Positions 7,105 through 15,222 of a stretch of 57,768 nt of DNA are shown here, piece after piece. Below the pieces are notes generated by a model, which searched no databases, was not told where the DNA came from, and was given only the letters and a program-made list of their open reading frames with translations. Source of the DNA: Anaerolineae bacterium (GTDB lineage Bacteria; Chloroflexota; Anaerolineae; UBA3071); NCBI GenBank assembly GCA_029907105.1, contig JARYMM010000021.1, positions 1-57,768 on the forward strand, read 5' to 3'. A program made the translations under genes and the position numbers. How positions within the stretch are numbered: the stretch's first letter is position 1; every line of letters begins with the position of its first letter.

Positions 7105-9264
7105 ATGTCCAGAAACACGCTGTGGATTATGATGGCCCTGCTGGTCATTGTGGCCGTCATCGCCGGCTGTGCGCCGCAACCCACCGTGGCCCCGCCGCCC
7201 ACTCAGCCGCCGGCGACAGAGGTGCCCCCGCCGCCACCACCGGAGAAGTTGAAGGTAGCCTTTGTCTATGTGGCACCCATCGGCGACCTGGGCTGGACCT
7301 GGGCGCATGAGCAGGGCCGCCTGATGGTGGAGAAGACGTTCGGCGATCGGGTGGAGACGACCTACATCGAGAACGTGCCCGAAGGCCCTGACGCCGAACG
7401 GGTCATCCGCGACTTCGCCGAAAAAGGGTACGACGTCATCTTCACCACCTCTTTCGGCTTCATGGACCCCACCATCACCGTGGCTGCCGAGTATCCGGAC
7501 AAGTTCTTCATGCACTGCTCCGGTTACAAGACGGCGGAGAACGTCGCCACCTACTTCGGCCGCATGTACCAGCCGCGCTACCTCTCCGGTCTGGTGGCCG
7601 GTAAAATGACCAAGTCCAACATCATCGGCTACGTCGCCGCGTATCCCATTCCCGAGGTGGTGCGGGGGATCAACGCCTTTACGCTGGGCGTGCGGGATGC
7701 CAATCCGCAGGCGGAAGTGCGGGTGGTGTGGACGAACACCTGGTTCGATCCCGTGCTGGAGAAGGAGGCAGCCGAGGGGTTGCTGGACCTCGGCGCCGAC
7801 ATCATCGCCCAGCACCAGGACACCACCGAGCCGCAGAAGGCGGCCAAGGACCGCGGCGTGCTGAGCATCGGCTACGACTCGGACATGGCCCAGTTCGTGG
7901 GCGATACCGTGCTCACCAGCCCGGTGTGGAACTGGGGGGTGTACTACGTGCAGCAGGTGCAGGCCGTGCTGGACGGCACCTGGAAGACGCATCAGTATTG
8001 GGGCAGCATGGCCGAAGGCATCACCGGCCTGGCCCCGCTGAGCCCGCGGGTGCCGGCTGACGTGGCTGCCCTGGTCGAGGAGAAGAAGCAGGCCATCCTC
8101 AGCGGCAAGTGGGATGTCTTCTGTGGCCCCATCAACAGCCAGGATGGCAAGCTGGCCATCGCCCCCGGCCAGTGCATGAGCGACGGCGACATGCTCAGCA
8201 TGAGCTGGTTCGTGGAAGGCGTGGTCGGCGAGGTGCCCGGTGGCTCGCCGCCGCCGGTGGCTGAGGTTAAACTGCCCAAGGTGGCCTTCGTCTACGTCGG
8301 CCCCACCGGCGACATGGGCTGGACCTACGCCCACGACCAGGGCCGGCTGTATCTGGAGCGGGAGCTGGGCGTGGAGACAGCCTACAAGGAACTGGTGGCC
8401 GAAGGTCCCGACGCCAACCGCGTCATCCGCGACTTCGCCGAGAAGGGCTATGACGTCATCTTCGCCACCTCGTTCGGCTACATGGACGATGTGATCGAGG
8501 TGGCTGCCGAATATCCGGATGCGGTCTTCGAGCACTGCACGGGCTACAAGATTGCCGACAACGTGGGCATCTATGATGGCCGCGGCTACCAGGGCTGGTA
8601 CCTCTCCGGCATTGTGGCGGGCAAGATGACCAAGAACAACAAGCTGGGCTACATCGCGCCTTACCCCATTCCGGAGGTGGTGCGCAACATGAACGCCTTC
8701 ACCCTGGGAGCGCGCTCGGTTAACCCCGACGTCGAAGTACATCCCATCTGGATCTTCACCTGGGTGGACCCGCCCAAGGAGCGGGAGGCGGCGCTGGCCT
8801 TGGTGGACCTGGGCTGCGATGTCATCGCCCGCGAGAGCGACTCCACCGAACCGGACAAGGTGGCTGAAGAGAACGGGCTGTACGTGGTGGGCTACAACGC
8901 CTACGTGCCCGATGCCGCTCCCCATGCGCTGCTGACGGCGCCCATCTGGAACTGGGGCGTCTTCTACAAGAAGGCGGTGGAGGACGTGATGGCCGGCACC
9001 TGGGAGAACACCCCGGTATGGTGGGGTCTGAAGGAGGGGCTGCTGGAGCTGGCGCCCATCGCCGACTTCGTGCCCGATGACGTCAAGGCGCTGGTGGAGG
9101 AGAAGAAGCAGGCCATCATCGCCGGCGAGTTCGACGTCTTCCATGGCCCCATCAAGGACAACACCGGCGAGCTGCGCGTCGCCGAGGGCGAGCTCATGCC
9201 CGACGAGGCCAAGCTGGCCTTCGACTGGCTGGTGGAGGGCGTGGTCGGCGAGATCCCGAAGTAG
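7105..9264 (+). CDS. Tandem-duplicated BMP-family substrate-binding lipoprotein
   Basis: A 719-aa lipoprotein. The signal ends in a lipobox (VIAGCAP), followed by a Pro-rich tether of about 25 residues and two complete BMP/Med domains at about 48-380 and 390-719. The halves align closely, sharing KVAFVYV, RVIRDFAEKGYDVIF, SFG, LSG(L/I)VAGKMTK, YPIPEVVR, AFTLG, PVWNWGV/PIWNWGV, VEEKKQAI and VEGVVGE. BMP proteins bind nucleosides or related bases for ABC importers. One anchor carrying two binding domains is unusual, as these proteins are normally single-domain (about 330-360 aa). The ATG at 7105 has a GAGGAGG site. A strong hairpin follows the gene before the ATPase gene. Confidence 0.88.
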   Translation: MSRNTLWIMMALLVIVAVIAGCAPQPTVAPPPTQPPATEVPPPPPPEKLKVAFVYVAPIGDLGWTWAHEQGRLMVEKTFGDRVETTYIENVPEGPDAERVIRDFAEKGYDVIFTTSFGFMDPTITVAAEYPDKFFMHCSGYKTAENVATYFGRMYQPRYLSGLVAGKMTKSNIIGYVAAYPIPEVVRGINAFTLGVRDANPQAEVRVVWTNTWFDPVLEKEAAEGLLDLGADIIAQHQDTTEPQKAAKDRGVLSIGYDSDMAQFVGDTVLTSPVWNWGVYYVQQVQAVLDGTWKTHQYWGSMAEGITGLAPLSPRVPADVAALVEEKKQAILSGKWDVFCGPINSQDGKLAIAPGQCMSDGDMLSMSWFVEGVVGEVPGGSPPPVAEVKLPKVAFVYVGPTGDMGWTYAHDQGRLYLERELGVETAYKELVAEGPDANRVIRDFAEKGYDVIFATSFGYMDDVIEVAAEYPDAVFEHCTGYKIADNVGIYDGRGYQGWYLSGIVAGKMTKNNKLGYIAPYPIPEVVRNMNAFTLGARSVNPDVEVHPIWIFTWVDPPKEREAALALVDLGCDVIARESDSTEPDKVAEENGLYVVGYNAYVPDAAPHALLTAPIWNWGVFYKKAVEDVMAGTWENTPVWWGLKEGLLELAPIADFVPDDVKALVEEKKQAIIAGEFDVFHGPIKDNTGELRVAEGELMPDEAKLAFDWLVEGVVGEIPK

Positions 9265-9287
9265 GCACGCCTGGCGGGTGAATGAGT

Positions 9288-9337
9288 AACAGGTAGCGAG
9301 GCGCAGCGTCTCATGACCTTTGGCCTCGCTACCTGTT
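9288..9337. terminator. 15-bp perfect stem-loop after the binding-protein gene
   Basis: AACAGGTAGCGAGGC (9288-9302) pairs perfectly with 9323-9337 across a 20-nt loop. No T-run follows. It is better read as an mRNA-stabilising or partial terminator element that lets the binding protein exceed the rest of the operon. Confidence 0.55.
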
Positions 9338-9363
9338 GCCTTGTCCGTGGAGATGAATGCGAT

Positions 9364-9391
9364 GTAGGACAACTGCGAGCAGTTGTCCTAC
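9364..9391. repeat. Dispersed 28-bp palindrome, copy 1
   Basis: GTAGGACAACTG, a CGAG loop, then the exact complement. The same sequence, with the same loop and two more base pairs of stem, recurs at 55631-55662. No T-run is attached. Confidence 0.8.
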
Positions 9392-9415
9392 TATTGCTCG
9401 CCTAGAATAGTTTTG

Positions 9416-9619
9416 ATGCATGTCGAGCGACTTCTGGATCAACTGACCTTCGAGGAGCAGGTTGCCCTCATTCAGCAGCTGGTATGGCGTCTACGTCAGA
9501 CGGCCCAGTCCAAACAGCGCTGTGACTTGTATGGCATATGGCGCGACCGCTTTCCGGCTGACTTTGACCTGGATGCCACTCTGGCTGATATCCGTCATGA
9601 GTGGGAGCGCGAGTGGTAA
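9416..9619 (+). CDS. Small protein, antitoxin-like (orphan)
   Basis: A 67-aa protein beginning MHVERLLDQLTFEEQVALIQ and ending in an acidic/Trp-rich tail (IRHEWEREW). The opening leucine-rich helix resembles small antitoxin subunits of PIN-type systems, but no toxin gene follows. It sits between the importer binding protein and ATPase genes, directly after the 28-bp palindrome. Function is not known. It could be an orphan antitoxin or a regulator captured by the operon. Confidence 0.4.
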   Translation: MHVERLLDQLTFEEQVALIQQLVWRLRQTAQSKQRCDLYGIWRDRFPADFDLDATLADIRHEWEREW

Positions 9620-9648
9620 GTGCAGGAACGCCGCCTTTTGGAGTGTCT

Positions 9649-11190
9649 ATGATTGACACGTCATCGGATCCTGCCGTGGCCATGCGCGGCATCACCAAAC
9701 GTTTCCCCGGCGTCCTGGCCAACGATCACATTGATTTTGAGGTGCAGGCGGGCGAGATCCACGCCCTGCTGGGCGAGAACGGCGCCGGCAAGTCCACCCT
9801 CATGAACATCCTCACCGGCCTCTACCGGGCCGATGAGGGGGAGATCGCCCTCCACGGCCGGCGGGTGGACATCCGTTCGCCGCGCGATGCCATCGCCCTG
9901 GGCATCGGCATGGTGCACCAGCACTTCATGGTGGTGGAACCGCTCACCGTCGCCGAAAATATCATTCTGGGGCTAAATAAGCCGCGCTTCGCCCTGAACA
10001 TGAAGCGGGCCGAGGAAGAGATCGCCGCGCTCTCGCAGCGCTACGGCCTGCGTGTGGACCCGCATGCGTATATCTGGCAGCTCTCGGTGGGCGAACAGCA
10101 GCGGGTGGAAATCCTCAAGATGCTCTATCGCGGCGCCGATATCCTCATCCTCGATGAGCCGACGGCGGTGCTCACCCCTCAGGAAGCAGGCGAACTGGGC
10201 CGCACGCTGCGCCACATGGCCGCCGAAGGCAAGGCGGTCATTTTCATTACCCACAAGCTGGACGAGGTGGCCGAGTTCTCCGATCGCGTGACCGTGCTGC
10301 GGCGGGGCCGTGTGGTGGCCACGCTGCCCACAGCGGAAACCACGCGCTCCGACCTGGCCCGCCTTATGGTGGGGCGAGAGGTGCTCTTCCGCCTGGAAAA
10401 GGAGGCCGTCGAGCCGGGAGAGACGGTGCTGGACGTGCAGGGCCTGCGCGCCCTGGGCGACAAGGGGCTGCCGGCCTTGCAGGGGGTTTCCTTCCAGGTG
10501 CGGGCCGGGGAGATCCTGGGCATCGCCGGCGTGGCCGGCAACGGGCAGCGGGAACTGGCCGAGGTGCTCACCGGGCTGCGCAAAGCCAGCGCTGGCCGCG
10601 TGCTGGTGGGTGGCCGGGACATCACCAACCGCTCGCCCCGCGTGGTGATTGACGAAGGGGTGGCCCATGTGCCGGGTGACCGCCTGGGCATGGGGCTGGT
10701 GCCCGATCTGGCCGTGTCGGATAACCTCATTCTCAAGAGTTATCGCCAGCCGCCCTTCTGCGGCGGCTTTTTCCTGCATCGTGACAGCATCAACGAGCAC
10801 GCCGACAACCTGATCGCCGCTTACGACATCGCCACCCCCAGCCCGGCGACGCCGGTGAAACTCCTCTCCGGCGGCAATCTGCAGAAGTGCATTCTGGCGC
10901 GAGAAATCACCACCGGCCGCGGCCTGCTGGTGGCCGTGCATCCCACCCGCGGGCTGGACGTGGGGGCCACCGAGGCCGTGCGTCGCACGCTGCTCGAGCA
11001 GCGGGCTGCCGGCATGGCCATTCTCCTCATCTCCGAAGACCTGGACGAACTGCTGGCCATCAGCGACCGCCTCGCCGTCATCTATGAGGGGCGCATCATG
11101 GGGGTGGTGGACGCTGCCAGCGCAGACCTGGAGGAGATCGGCCTCATGATGGCCGGCACGGAAGTGTCAACTTCAAACCCCAAACCTTAA
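9649..11190 (+). CDS. ABC importer ATPase, nucleoside/BMP type
   Basis: A 513-aa protein with two fused ABC domains, as in sugar and nucleoside importers. In domain 1, Walker A GENGAGKST is at 42-50, the signature LSVGEQQRVEI and Walker B ILILDEPTAVL are present, and the switch is ITHKLDEV. In domain 2 the P-loop is degenerate (GVAGNGQRELAEV) and the signature is LSGGNLQKCILARE. It would energise the permeases at 11700 and 12791 with the tandem BMP protein. The ATG at 9649 has TTTTGGAG upstream. The last seven residues (STSNPKP) are encoded by the heptamer array that begins the following cassette, so the native C terminus may have been replaced. Confidence 0.92.
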   Translation: MIDTSSDPAVAMRGITKRFPGVLANDHIDFEVQAGEIHALLGENGAGKSTLMNILTGLYRADEGEIALHGRRVDIRSPRDAIALGIGMVHQHFMVVEPLTVAENIILGLNKPRFALNMKRAEEEIAALSQRYGLRVDPHAYIWQLSVGEQQRVEILKMLYRGADILILDEPTAVLTPQEAGELGRTLRHMAAEGKAVIFITHKLDEVAEFSDRVTVLRRGRVVATLPTAETTRSDLARLMVGREVLFRLEKEAVEPGETVLDVQGLRALGDKGLPALQGVSFQVRAGEILGIAGVAGNGQRELAEVLTGLRKASAGRVLVGGRDITNRSPRVVIDEGVAHVPGDRLGMGLVPDLAVSDNLILKSYRQPPFCGGFFLHRDSINEHADNLIAAYDIATPSPATPVKLLSGGNLQKCILAREITTGRGLLVAVHPTRGLDVGATEAVRRTLLEQRAAGMAILLISEDLDELLAISDRLAVIYEGRIMGVVDAASADLEEIGLMMAGTEVSTSNPKP

Positions 11191-11692
11191 ACCTCAAACT
11201 CAAAGCGCGATGGGGATAAGGCCAAGGGGCAGCAAGGTGGCAGGTAGAGAGATGTCCAGGCTGTGGAAGCGGGGGCGTGTGTTGCTTCGGCGTATGGCTG
11301 ATGGGGTAGAGCCACCTTTTGACATTGCGGAGCGCGCCTTCGAATTTGCATTAATGGTTGTGGAATTTGTGAAGGGATTGCCACCGGGTGTTGCTGAGTA
11401 TCGCATTGCCTATCAATTGGTCAAGTCTGGCACTTCTGTCGGTGCCAATGTCGAGGAGGGATATGGCGCGGAATCTGTGAAGGATCGCATCCACAAGTTC
11501 GGTATTGCTCGCAAAGAAGCCAGAGAATCTTGTTATTGGTGCCGTCTGATCTGCGAAGCGGCTATCGGCGATGCGGAGGCAGCCGCATTCCTGGCCGACG
11601 AGGCTACACAGCTCGCCCGCATCCTCAGTTCTCTGATCCAGAAAGATCAACGCGGCCTTTGAGGTTTGAAGTTTAAGGTTTGAAGTTGAAAG
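11168..11692. mobile_element. Candidate cassette: inverted heptamer arrays enclosing a four-helix-bundle gene
   Basis: The left arm (11168-11201) reads as degenerate heptamers CAACTTC, AAACCCC, AAACCTT, AAACCTC. The right arm (11659-11692) reads GAGGTTT, GAAGTTT, AAGGTTT, GAAGTTG, the inverse pattern. Only one gene lies between them. It interrupts the importer operon between ATPase and permease and encodes the ATPase's last residues. No transposase is present. Mobility is inferred from position and from the parallel at 17458-18094. Confidence 0.5.
11252..11662 (+). CDS. Four-helix-bundle protein of the 23S rRNA intervening-sequence (S23) family
   Basis: About 136 aa, all helical. FDIAERAFEFALMVVEF, YQLVKSGTSVGANVEEG, KFGIARKEARESCYWC and ARILSSLI are typical of the S23/IVP family first seen in intervening sequences of bacterial 23S rRNA and later found free-standing in many genomes. 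Biochemical function is unknown. The start is uncertain: ATGs at 11210, 11252 and 11294 are all possible, and 11252 is chosen for the weak AGGTAGAG upstream. It is enclosed by inverted heptamer arrays and lies inside the importer operon. Confidence 0.75.
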   Translation: MSRLWKRGRVLLRRMADGVEPPFDIAERAFEFALMVVEFVKGLPPGVAEYRIAYQLVKSGTSVGANVEEGYGAESVKDRIHKFGIARKEARESCYWCRLICEAAIGDAEAAAFLADEATQLARILSSLIQKDQRGL

Positions 11693-11699
11693 TTCCGTC

Positions 11700-12794
11700 A
11701 TGAGATTGATCATCGAAAAACGCCTGGAATCATCTCGTCTTATCGCCTTCCTGGTGCCCATCGCCTCCATCCTGTTGGCCCTGCTGGCCGGGGCGGGGTT
11801 GCTGGCCGCAGCGGGGGTCAATCCCTGGCAGACGTACAGGGCCATGGCTCTGGGGGCCTTTGGCAGCAAGTACAGCCTCTCCGAAACCCTGGTCAAGGCC
11901 ATTCCCCTGATGCTGAGCGGGCTGGGGGTCTCCATCGCCTTCCGCATGCTCTTCTGGAACATCGGCGCCGAAGGGCAATTGGCCATGGGGGGCTTCGCCG
12001 CCGCCGGTGTGGCCCTCTTCCTGGCCGATAAGATCCCTGACCCGCTGCTGCTGCCGGCCATGTTCGTGGCCGCTTTCCTGGCCGGCGCCCTGTGGGGGCT
12101 GATCCCTGCCGGCCTCAAAGCCGCCCTGGGGGTCAACGAGATCATCACCAGCCTGATGCTCAACTACGTGGCCATCCTCTGGATCGAGCATCTCTTCTAC
12201 GGCCCGTGGAAAGACCCGCAGGGCTACGGCTTCCCCGGCAGCGCGCAGTTCCCCAAGGCAGCCTGGCTGCCGCGGCTGACGGGGCGCGTGCATGCCGGGC
12301 TGATCATCGCCATCGTGGCCGCGGCTTTCCTCTGGCTTGTCCTCGGCCGCAGCAAATGGGGCTATGAGATCAAGGTCATCGGCGAGAATCCCCGCGCCGC
12401 CCGCTACGCCGGTATGAGCCTGGCCCGCAACATCCTCCTGGTGATGCTTTTGAGCGGCGGACTGGCCGGGCTGGCCGGCTTCGGCGAGGTGGCGGGCATC
12501 TCGCACCGCCTGCAAAAAGGGCTGACCGTCGGCTATGGCTACACGGCCATCATCGTCGCCTGGCTGGCCCGGCTCAACCCCTGGGGGGTGTTGCTGGTGG
12601 CCTTCCTGCTGGCCGGGTTGCTCGTCGGTGGCGACCAGATTCAGATCACCATGGGCCTGCCGGCGGCCATGGCCCTGGTGTTGCAAGGGGCCATCCTCTT
12701 CTTCGTGCTCGGCGGGGCTCTCTTCGCCCAGTACCGGCTGCGGCTGGTGCGCAGACCGCCGGGCCTGTCCACGTCGGCAGAGGTGACAGAATGA
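11700..12794 (+). CDS. ABC importer permease 1, nucleoside/BMP type
   Basis: A 364-aa inner-membrane protein with about nine to ten hydrophobic segments, of the branched-chain/sugar/nucleoside permease family (BPD_transp_2). Characteristic stretches are FRMLFWNIGAEGQLAMGG, EIITSLMLNYVA, KVIGENPRAARYAGM and LLSGGLAGLAG. It pairs with the permease at 12791 and the ATPase at 9649 to import nucleosides or bases. Its ATG lies immediately after the right heptamer array. The stop overlaps the next start (ATGA at 12791-12794). Confidence 0.92.
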   Translation: MRLIIEKRLESSRLIAFLVPIASILLALLAGAGLLAAAGVNPWQTYRAMALGAFGSKYSLSETLVKAIPLMLSGLGVSIAFRMLFWNIGAEGQLAMGGFAAAGVALFLADKIPDPLLLPAMFVAAFLAGALWGLIPAGLKAALGVNEIITSLMLNYVAILWIEHLFYGPWKDPQGYGFPGSAQFPKAAWLPRLTGRVHAGLIIAIVAAAFLWLVLGRSKWGYEIKVIGENPRAARYAGMSLARNILLVMLLSGGLAGLAGFGEVAGISHRLQKGLTVGYGYTAIIVAWLARLNPWGVLLVAFLLAGLLVGGDQIQITMGLPAAMALVLQGAILFFVLGGALFAQYRLRLVRRPPGLSTSAEVTE

Positions 12795-13747
12795 ACATGG
12801 CCATGCTCGTCTCCATCCTCGCCGTGACTGTGCAGGCAGGCACCTCCCTGGTTTTCGCCACCATTGGCGAGATTTACACCGAGCGCTCCGGCATCCTCAA
12901 CCTGGGAGTGGAGGGGATGATGCTCATGGGCGCGGTGGCGGCCTTTGCTGCCGCCTACCACACCGGCAGTGTGTGGCTGGGCGTGGCTGCAGCCATGGCC
13001 ACGGGCGGCGTGCTGGCCCTCATTCATGCCTTCCTGACCATCACCCTGCGCACTGACCAGACGGTGACCGGTCTGGCCCTGACCATTTTCGGCACAGGGA
13101 TGACCAGCTTCCTGGGGCAGCGGCTGGGGCCTGCCGGCAAGCCGCTGGTAGGGCTGATCGGCCCTCGTTTCGAGCGCTTGCCGCTGCCTGGCCTGTCCGA
13201 CATCCCCTTCCTGGGCCGGGCGCTGTTCAGGCAGGACCTGCTCGTTTACGGCATGTACCTGCTTGTGCCATTGGCCTGGTATTACCTGTACAAAACCCGT
13301 CCTGGCCTGCATCTGCGGGCGGTGGGCGAGAACCCACAGACCGCCGACGCTATGGGGGTCAGTGTCAGTGGCATTCGCTATGCCTACACGGTGCTGGGCG
13401 GCATGCTGGTAGGGTTGGGTGGGGCACATCTCTCGCTGGCCTATACACCGGGCTGGACGGAGAACCTCACCGGCGGCCGCGGCTGGATCGTCATTGCCCT
13501 GGTCATCTTTGCCACCTGGGACCCGCTGCGGGCGGTGGTGGGGGCAGTGCTTTTCGGCGGGGTGAATGCCGTGCAATTCCGTCTGCAGGCCGCGGGCACG
13601 GCCATACCGCCGGCTTTTCTGGGCATGATGCCCTACCTCTTCACCATCCTGGTGCTGGTGGTGATCACCTGGTGGGAAGCCTTCCGCAAGCGGGTGGGGG
13701 CGCCGGCGGCGCTGGGGCTGCCGTACGCGAGAGAGGAAAAAGGGTAG
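12791..13747 (+). CDS. ABC importer permease 2, nucleoside/BMP type
   Basis: A 318-aa membrane protein and second half of the heterodimeric transmembrane channel. Family segments include TIGEIYTERSGILNLGVEGMM, TLRTDQTVTGLALTIFGTGM, RAVGENPQTADAMGVSV and VIFATWDPLRAVVGAVLFGG. It is translationally coupled to permease 1 by an ATGA overlap and closes the operon. A 250-nt gap with a promoter and hairpin separates it from the carbamoyltransferase gene. Confidence 0.92.
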   Translation: MNMAMLVSILAVTVQAGTSLVFATIGEIYTERSGILNLGVEGMMLMGAVAAFAAAYHTGSVWLGVAAAMATGGVLALIHAFLTITLRTDQTVTGLALTIFGTGMTSFLGQRLGPAGKPLVGLIGPRFERLPLPGLSDIPFLGRALFRQDLLVYGMYLLVPLAWYYLYKTRPGLHLRAVGENPQTADAMGVSVSGIRYAYTVLGGMLVGLGGAHLSLAYTPGWTENLTGGRGWIVIALVIFATWDPLRAVVGAVLFGGVNAVQFRLQAAGTAIPPAFLGMMPYLFTILVLVVITWWEAFRKRVGAPAALGLPYAREEKG

Positions 13748-13816
13748 GCCGGCGGGAAGCCTTCTGTAGGCAGCGTCGGGGCTGCCCAGGGTGGGCGAGG
13801 AAAAGGGCCAGGTGGT

Positions 13817-13845
13817 TTGCCCACGACGGTGTTTGGTGGTATGAT
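13817..13845 (+). promoter_or_regulatory. Promoter candidate for the carbamoyltransferase operon
   Basis: TTGCCC at 13817-13822, 17-bp spacer, TATGAT at 13840-13845. An extended -10-like TGCTAGAAT lies a little downstream at 13874-13882. The predicted leader is about 145 nt and contains the hairpin at 13924-13955. Confidence 0.45.
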
Positions 13846-13923
13846 AGGGGTCATAGGCCAGGCTGAGTTCTGGTGCTAGAATGGTGGGCAGTGTATGCTA
13901 TCTGATGACATCATGGCAGCACC

Positions 13924-13955
13924 AGGGCTCTCCGGAGAGGGGCGGGAGCCCTTTT
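13924..13955 (+). terminator. Stem-loop with T-run, terminator or leader attenuator
   Basis: AGGGCTC (13924-13930) pairs with GAGCCCT (13946-13952), then TTT. It lies between a promoter candidate and the carbamoyltransferase start at 13998. It may end read-through from the importer operon or attenuate this one. Confidence 0.5.
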
Positions 13956-13997
13956 GTTATGTGCATCTAAAGAACAACCAGAGAGGTGAAGAAAACG

Positions 13998-15044
13998 ATG
14001 AAAACAGACACATTTCGCGGCAGGGATTTTCTGACCCTGCTGGATTGGACGAAGGAGGAAGTGGAAACGATCCTGGACGTGGCACTGGACCTGAAGCGGC
14101 GTTACGCCCTGGGCGAATTGCACAATCACCTCCTGCCGGCCAAGACACTCTTCATGATCTTCTACAATCAGAGCCTGCGCACGCGCAACAGCTTCGAGGC
14201 GGGCATGACCCAACTGGGAGGCCATGCCCATTACCTTGTGCCGGGCGAGATCTACACACCAGCCCTGCCCGGCAAGGAGGTGGCCTACTCCACCGAGCGG
14301 GTGAGCGATGTGGCCCGCGTGCTCTCCCGCATGGGCCAGGCCATCGCCATCCGCTGCTACGGCAACCCGGTGGATTGGGTCTACGGCGGCGCCCACGAGC
14401 TGATGCGCAACTTCGCCTACTGGGCGGACATCCCCGTGCTCAACATGGAGTGCGACAAGTACCATCCCTTCCAGGCCCTGGCCGACATTCTCACGGTCAA
14501 GGAGAAGTTCGGCACCTTCAAGGGGGTCAAGTTCGTCATGAGCTGGGCCTATAGCCCCAGCGTGCACAAGCCGCGTGCCGTGCCCCAGAGCGCCATCATC
14601 GCCGCCACCAAGATGGGTTGTGATACCGTGCTGGCGCATCCCAAGGGCATGGAACTGGACGACGAGGTGCTGGACGCCTGCCGCCAGTACGCAGCGATGA
14701 ACGGCAGTTCCTTCGAGATCAGCCACGATTTCGAGGAGGCACTGAAGGGGGCGCACGTGGTCTATCCCAAGTCCTGGACCGCCGTGCCCATGTTCCAGCC
14801 GCCCGTCGGCGAGCGGGACGAAAAGAAAGCCAAGGCCATCTTCGACGCCCACAAAGATTGGATCTGCACGCCCGATCACATGGCCCTGGCCGACCCTGAG
14901 GCCATCTACATGCACTGCCTGCCCGCCGATCGCGGCTTCGAGGTCACCGACGACGTGATTGACGGCCCGCAGTCGGTGGTCTTCGATGAGGCCGAGAACC
15001 GGTTGCACGTGCAGAAGGCAGTGATGGCGTTGACCATGAGGTAG
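13998..15044 (+). CDS. YgeW-type carbamoyltransferase, paralogue 1
   Basis: A 348-aa aspartate/ornithine-carbamoyltransferase-fold enzyme. The carbamoyl-phosphate motif is SLRTR (59-63), in place of STRTR. FVMSWAYSPSVHKPRAVPQ, LAHPKGMELDDEV and AHVVYPKSW closely resemble knotted YgeW-type transferases. The second-substrate motif is HCLPADRG (from His306). YgeW belongs to a cluster tied to anaerobic purine degradation. Such enzymes can run in the phosphorolytic direction, giving an amine and carbamoyl phosphate for carbamate kinase, which is encoded downstream at 20308. The ATG at 13998 is chosen over a GTG at 13986 because AGAGAGGTG lies 9 nt upstream. An ordinary anabolic ornithine transferase is less likely in this context. 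Substrate inferred only. Confidence 0.8.
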   Translation: MKTDTFRGRDFLTLLDWTKEEVETILDVALDLKRRYALGELHNHLLPAKTLFMIFYNQSLRTRNSFEAGMTQLGGHAHYLVPGEIYTPALPGKEVAYSTERVSDVARVLSRMGQAIAIRCYGNPVDWVYGGAHELMRNFAYWADIPVLNMECDKYHPFQALADILTVKEKFGTFKGVKFVMSWAYSPSVHKPRAVPQSAIIAATKMGCDTVLAHPKGMELDDEVLDACRQYAAMNGSSFEISHDFEEALKGAHVVYPKSWTAVPMFQPPVGERDEKKAKAIFDAHKDWICTPDHMALADPEAIYMHCLPADRGFEVTDDVIDGPQSVVFDEAENRLHVQKAVMALTMR

Positions 15045-15051
15045 ACAACGA

Positions 15052-15185
15052 GGCACCGGGGCGCTGAGGCACCGGGGTACTAAGGCACCGAGGCGCTGAG
15101 GCACCGAGACGCCGAGGTACTGGGGCAGCGAGGCACCGGGGGACAAGAAGGTGCAGGAGACGACCCCCTTGCCTCGTTGACTTGT
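15052..15185. repeat. Octamer array (GAGGCACC-type) with inverted partner
   Basis: About eleven degenerate 8-bp units, such as GAGGCACC, GGGGCGCT, GAGGTACT and GGGGCAGC. CAACGAGGCA at the left edge is answered by TGCCTCGTTG near 15170. It fills the 178-nt gap between the carbamoyltransferase and the oxidoreductase gamma gene. Confidence 0.7.
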
Positions 15186-15222
15186 GTCCTCGTTGACTTC
15201 TGTTAAAGAGAGGTGACAGGCA

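Noticed and set aside
7006..9372. Minus-strand open frame of 788 codons opposite the tandem BMP gene
   Set aside because: It is a GC-driven shadow of a well-supported gene and has internal similarity only because the sense gene is duplicated.
13998..15044. Anabolic ornithine carbamoyltransferase (argF)
   Set aside because: The SLRTR and WAYSPS segments fit YgeW-type enzymes better, and no arginine biosynthesis gene is nearby.
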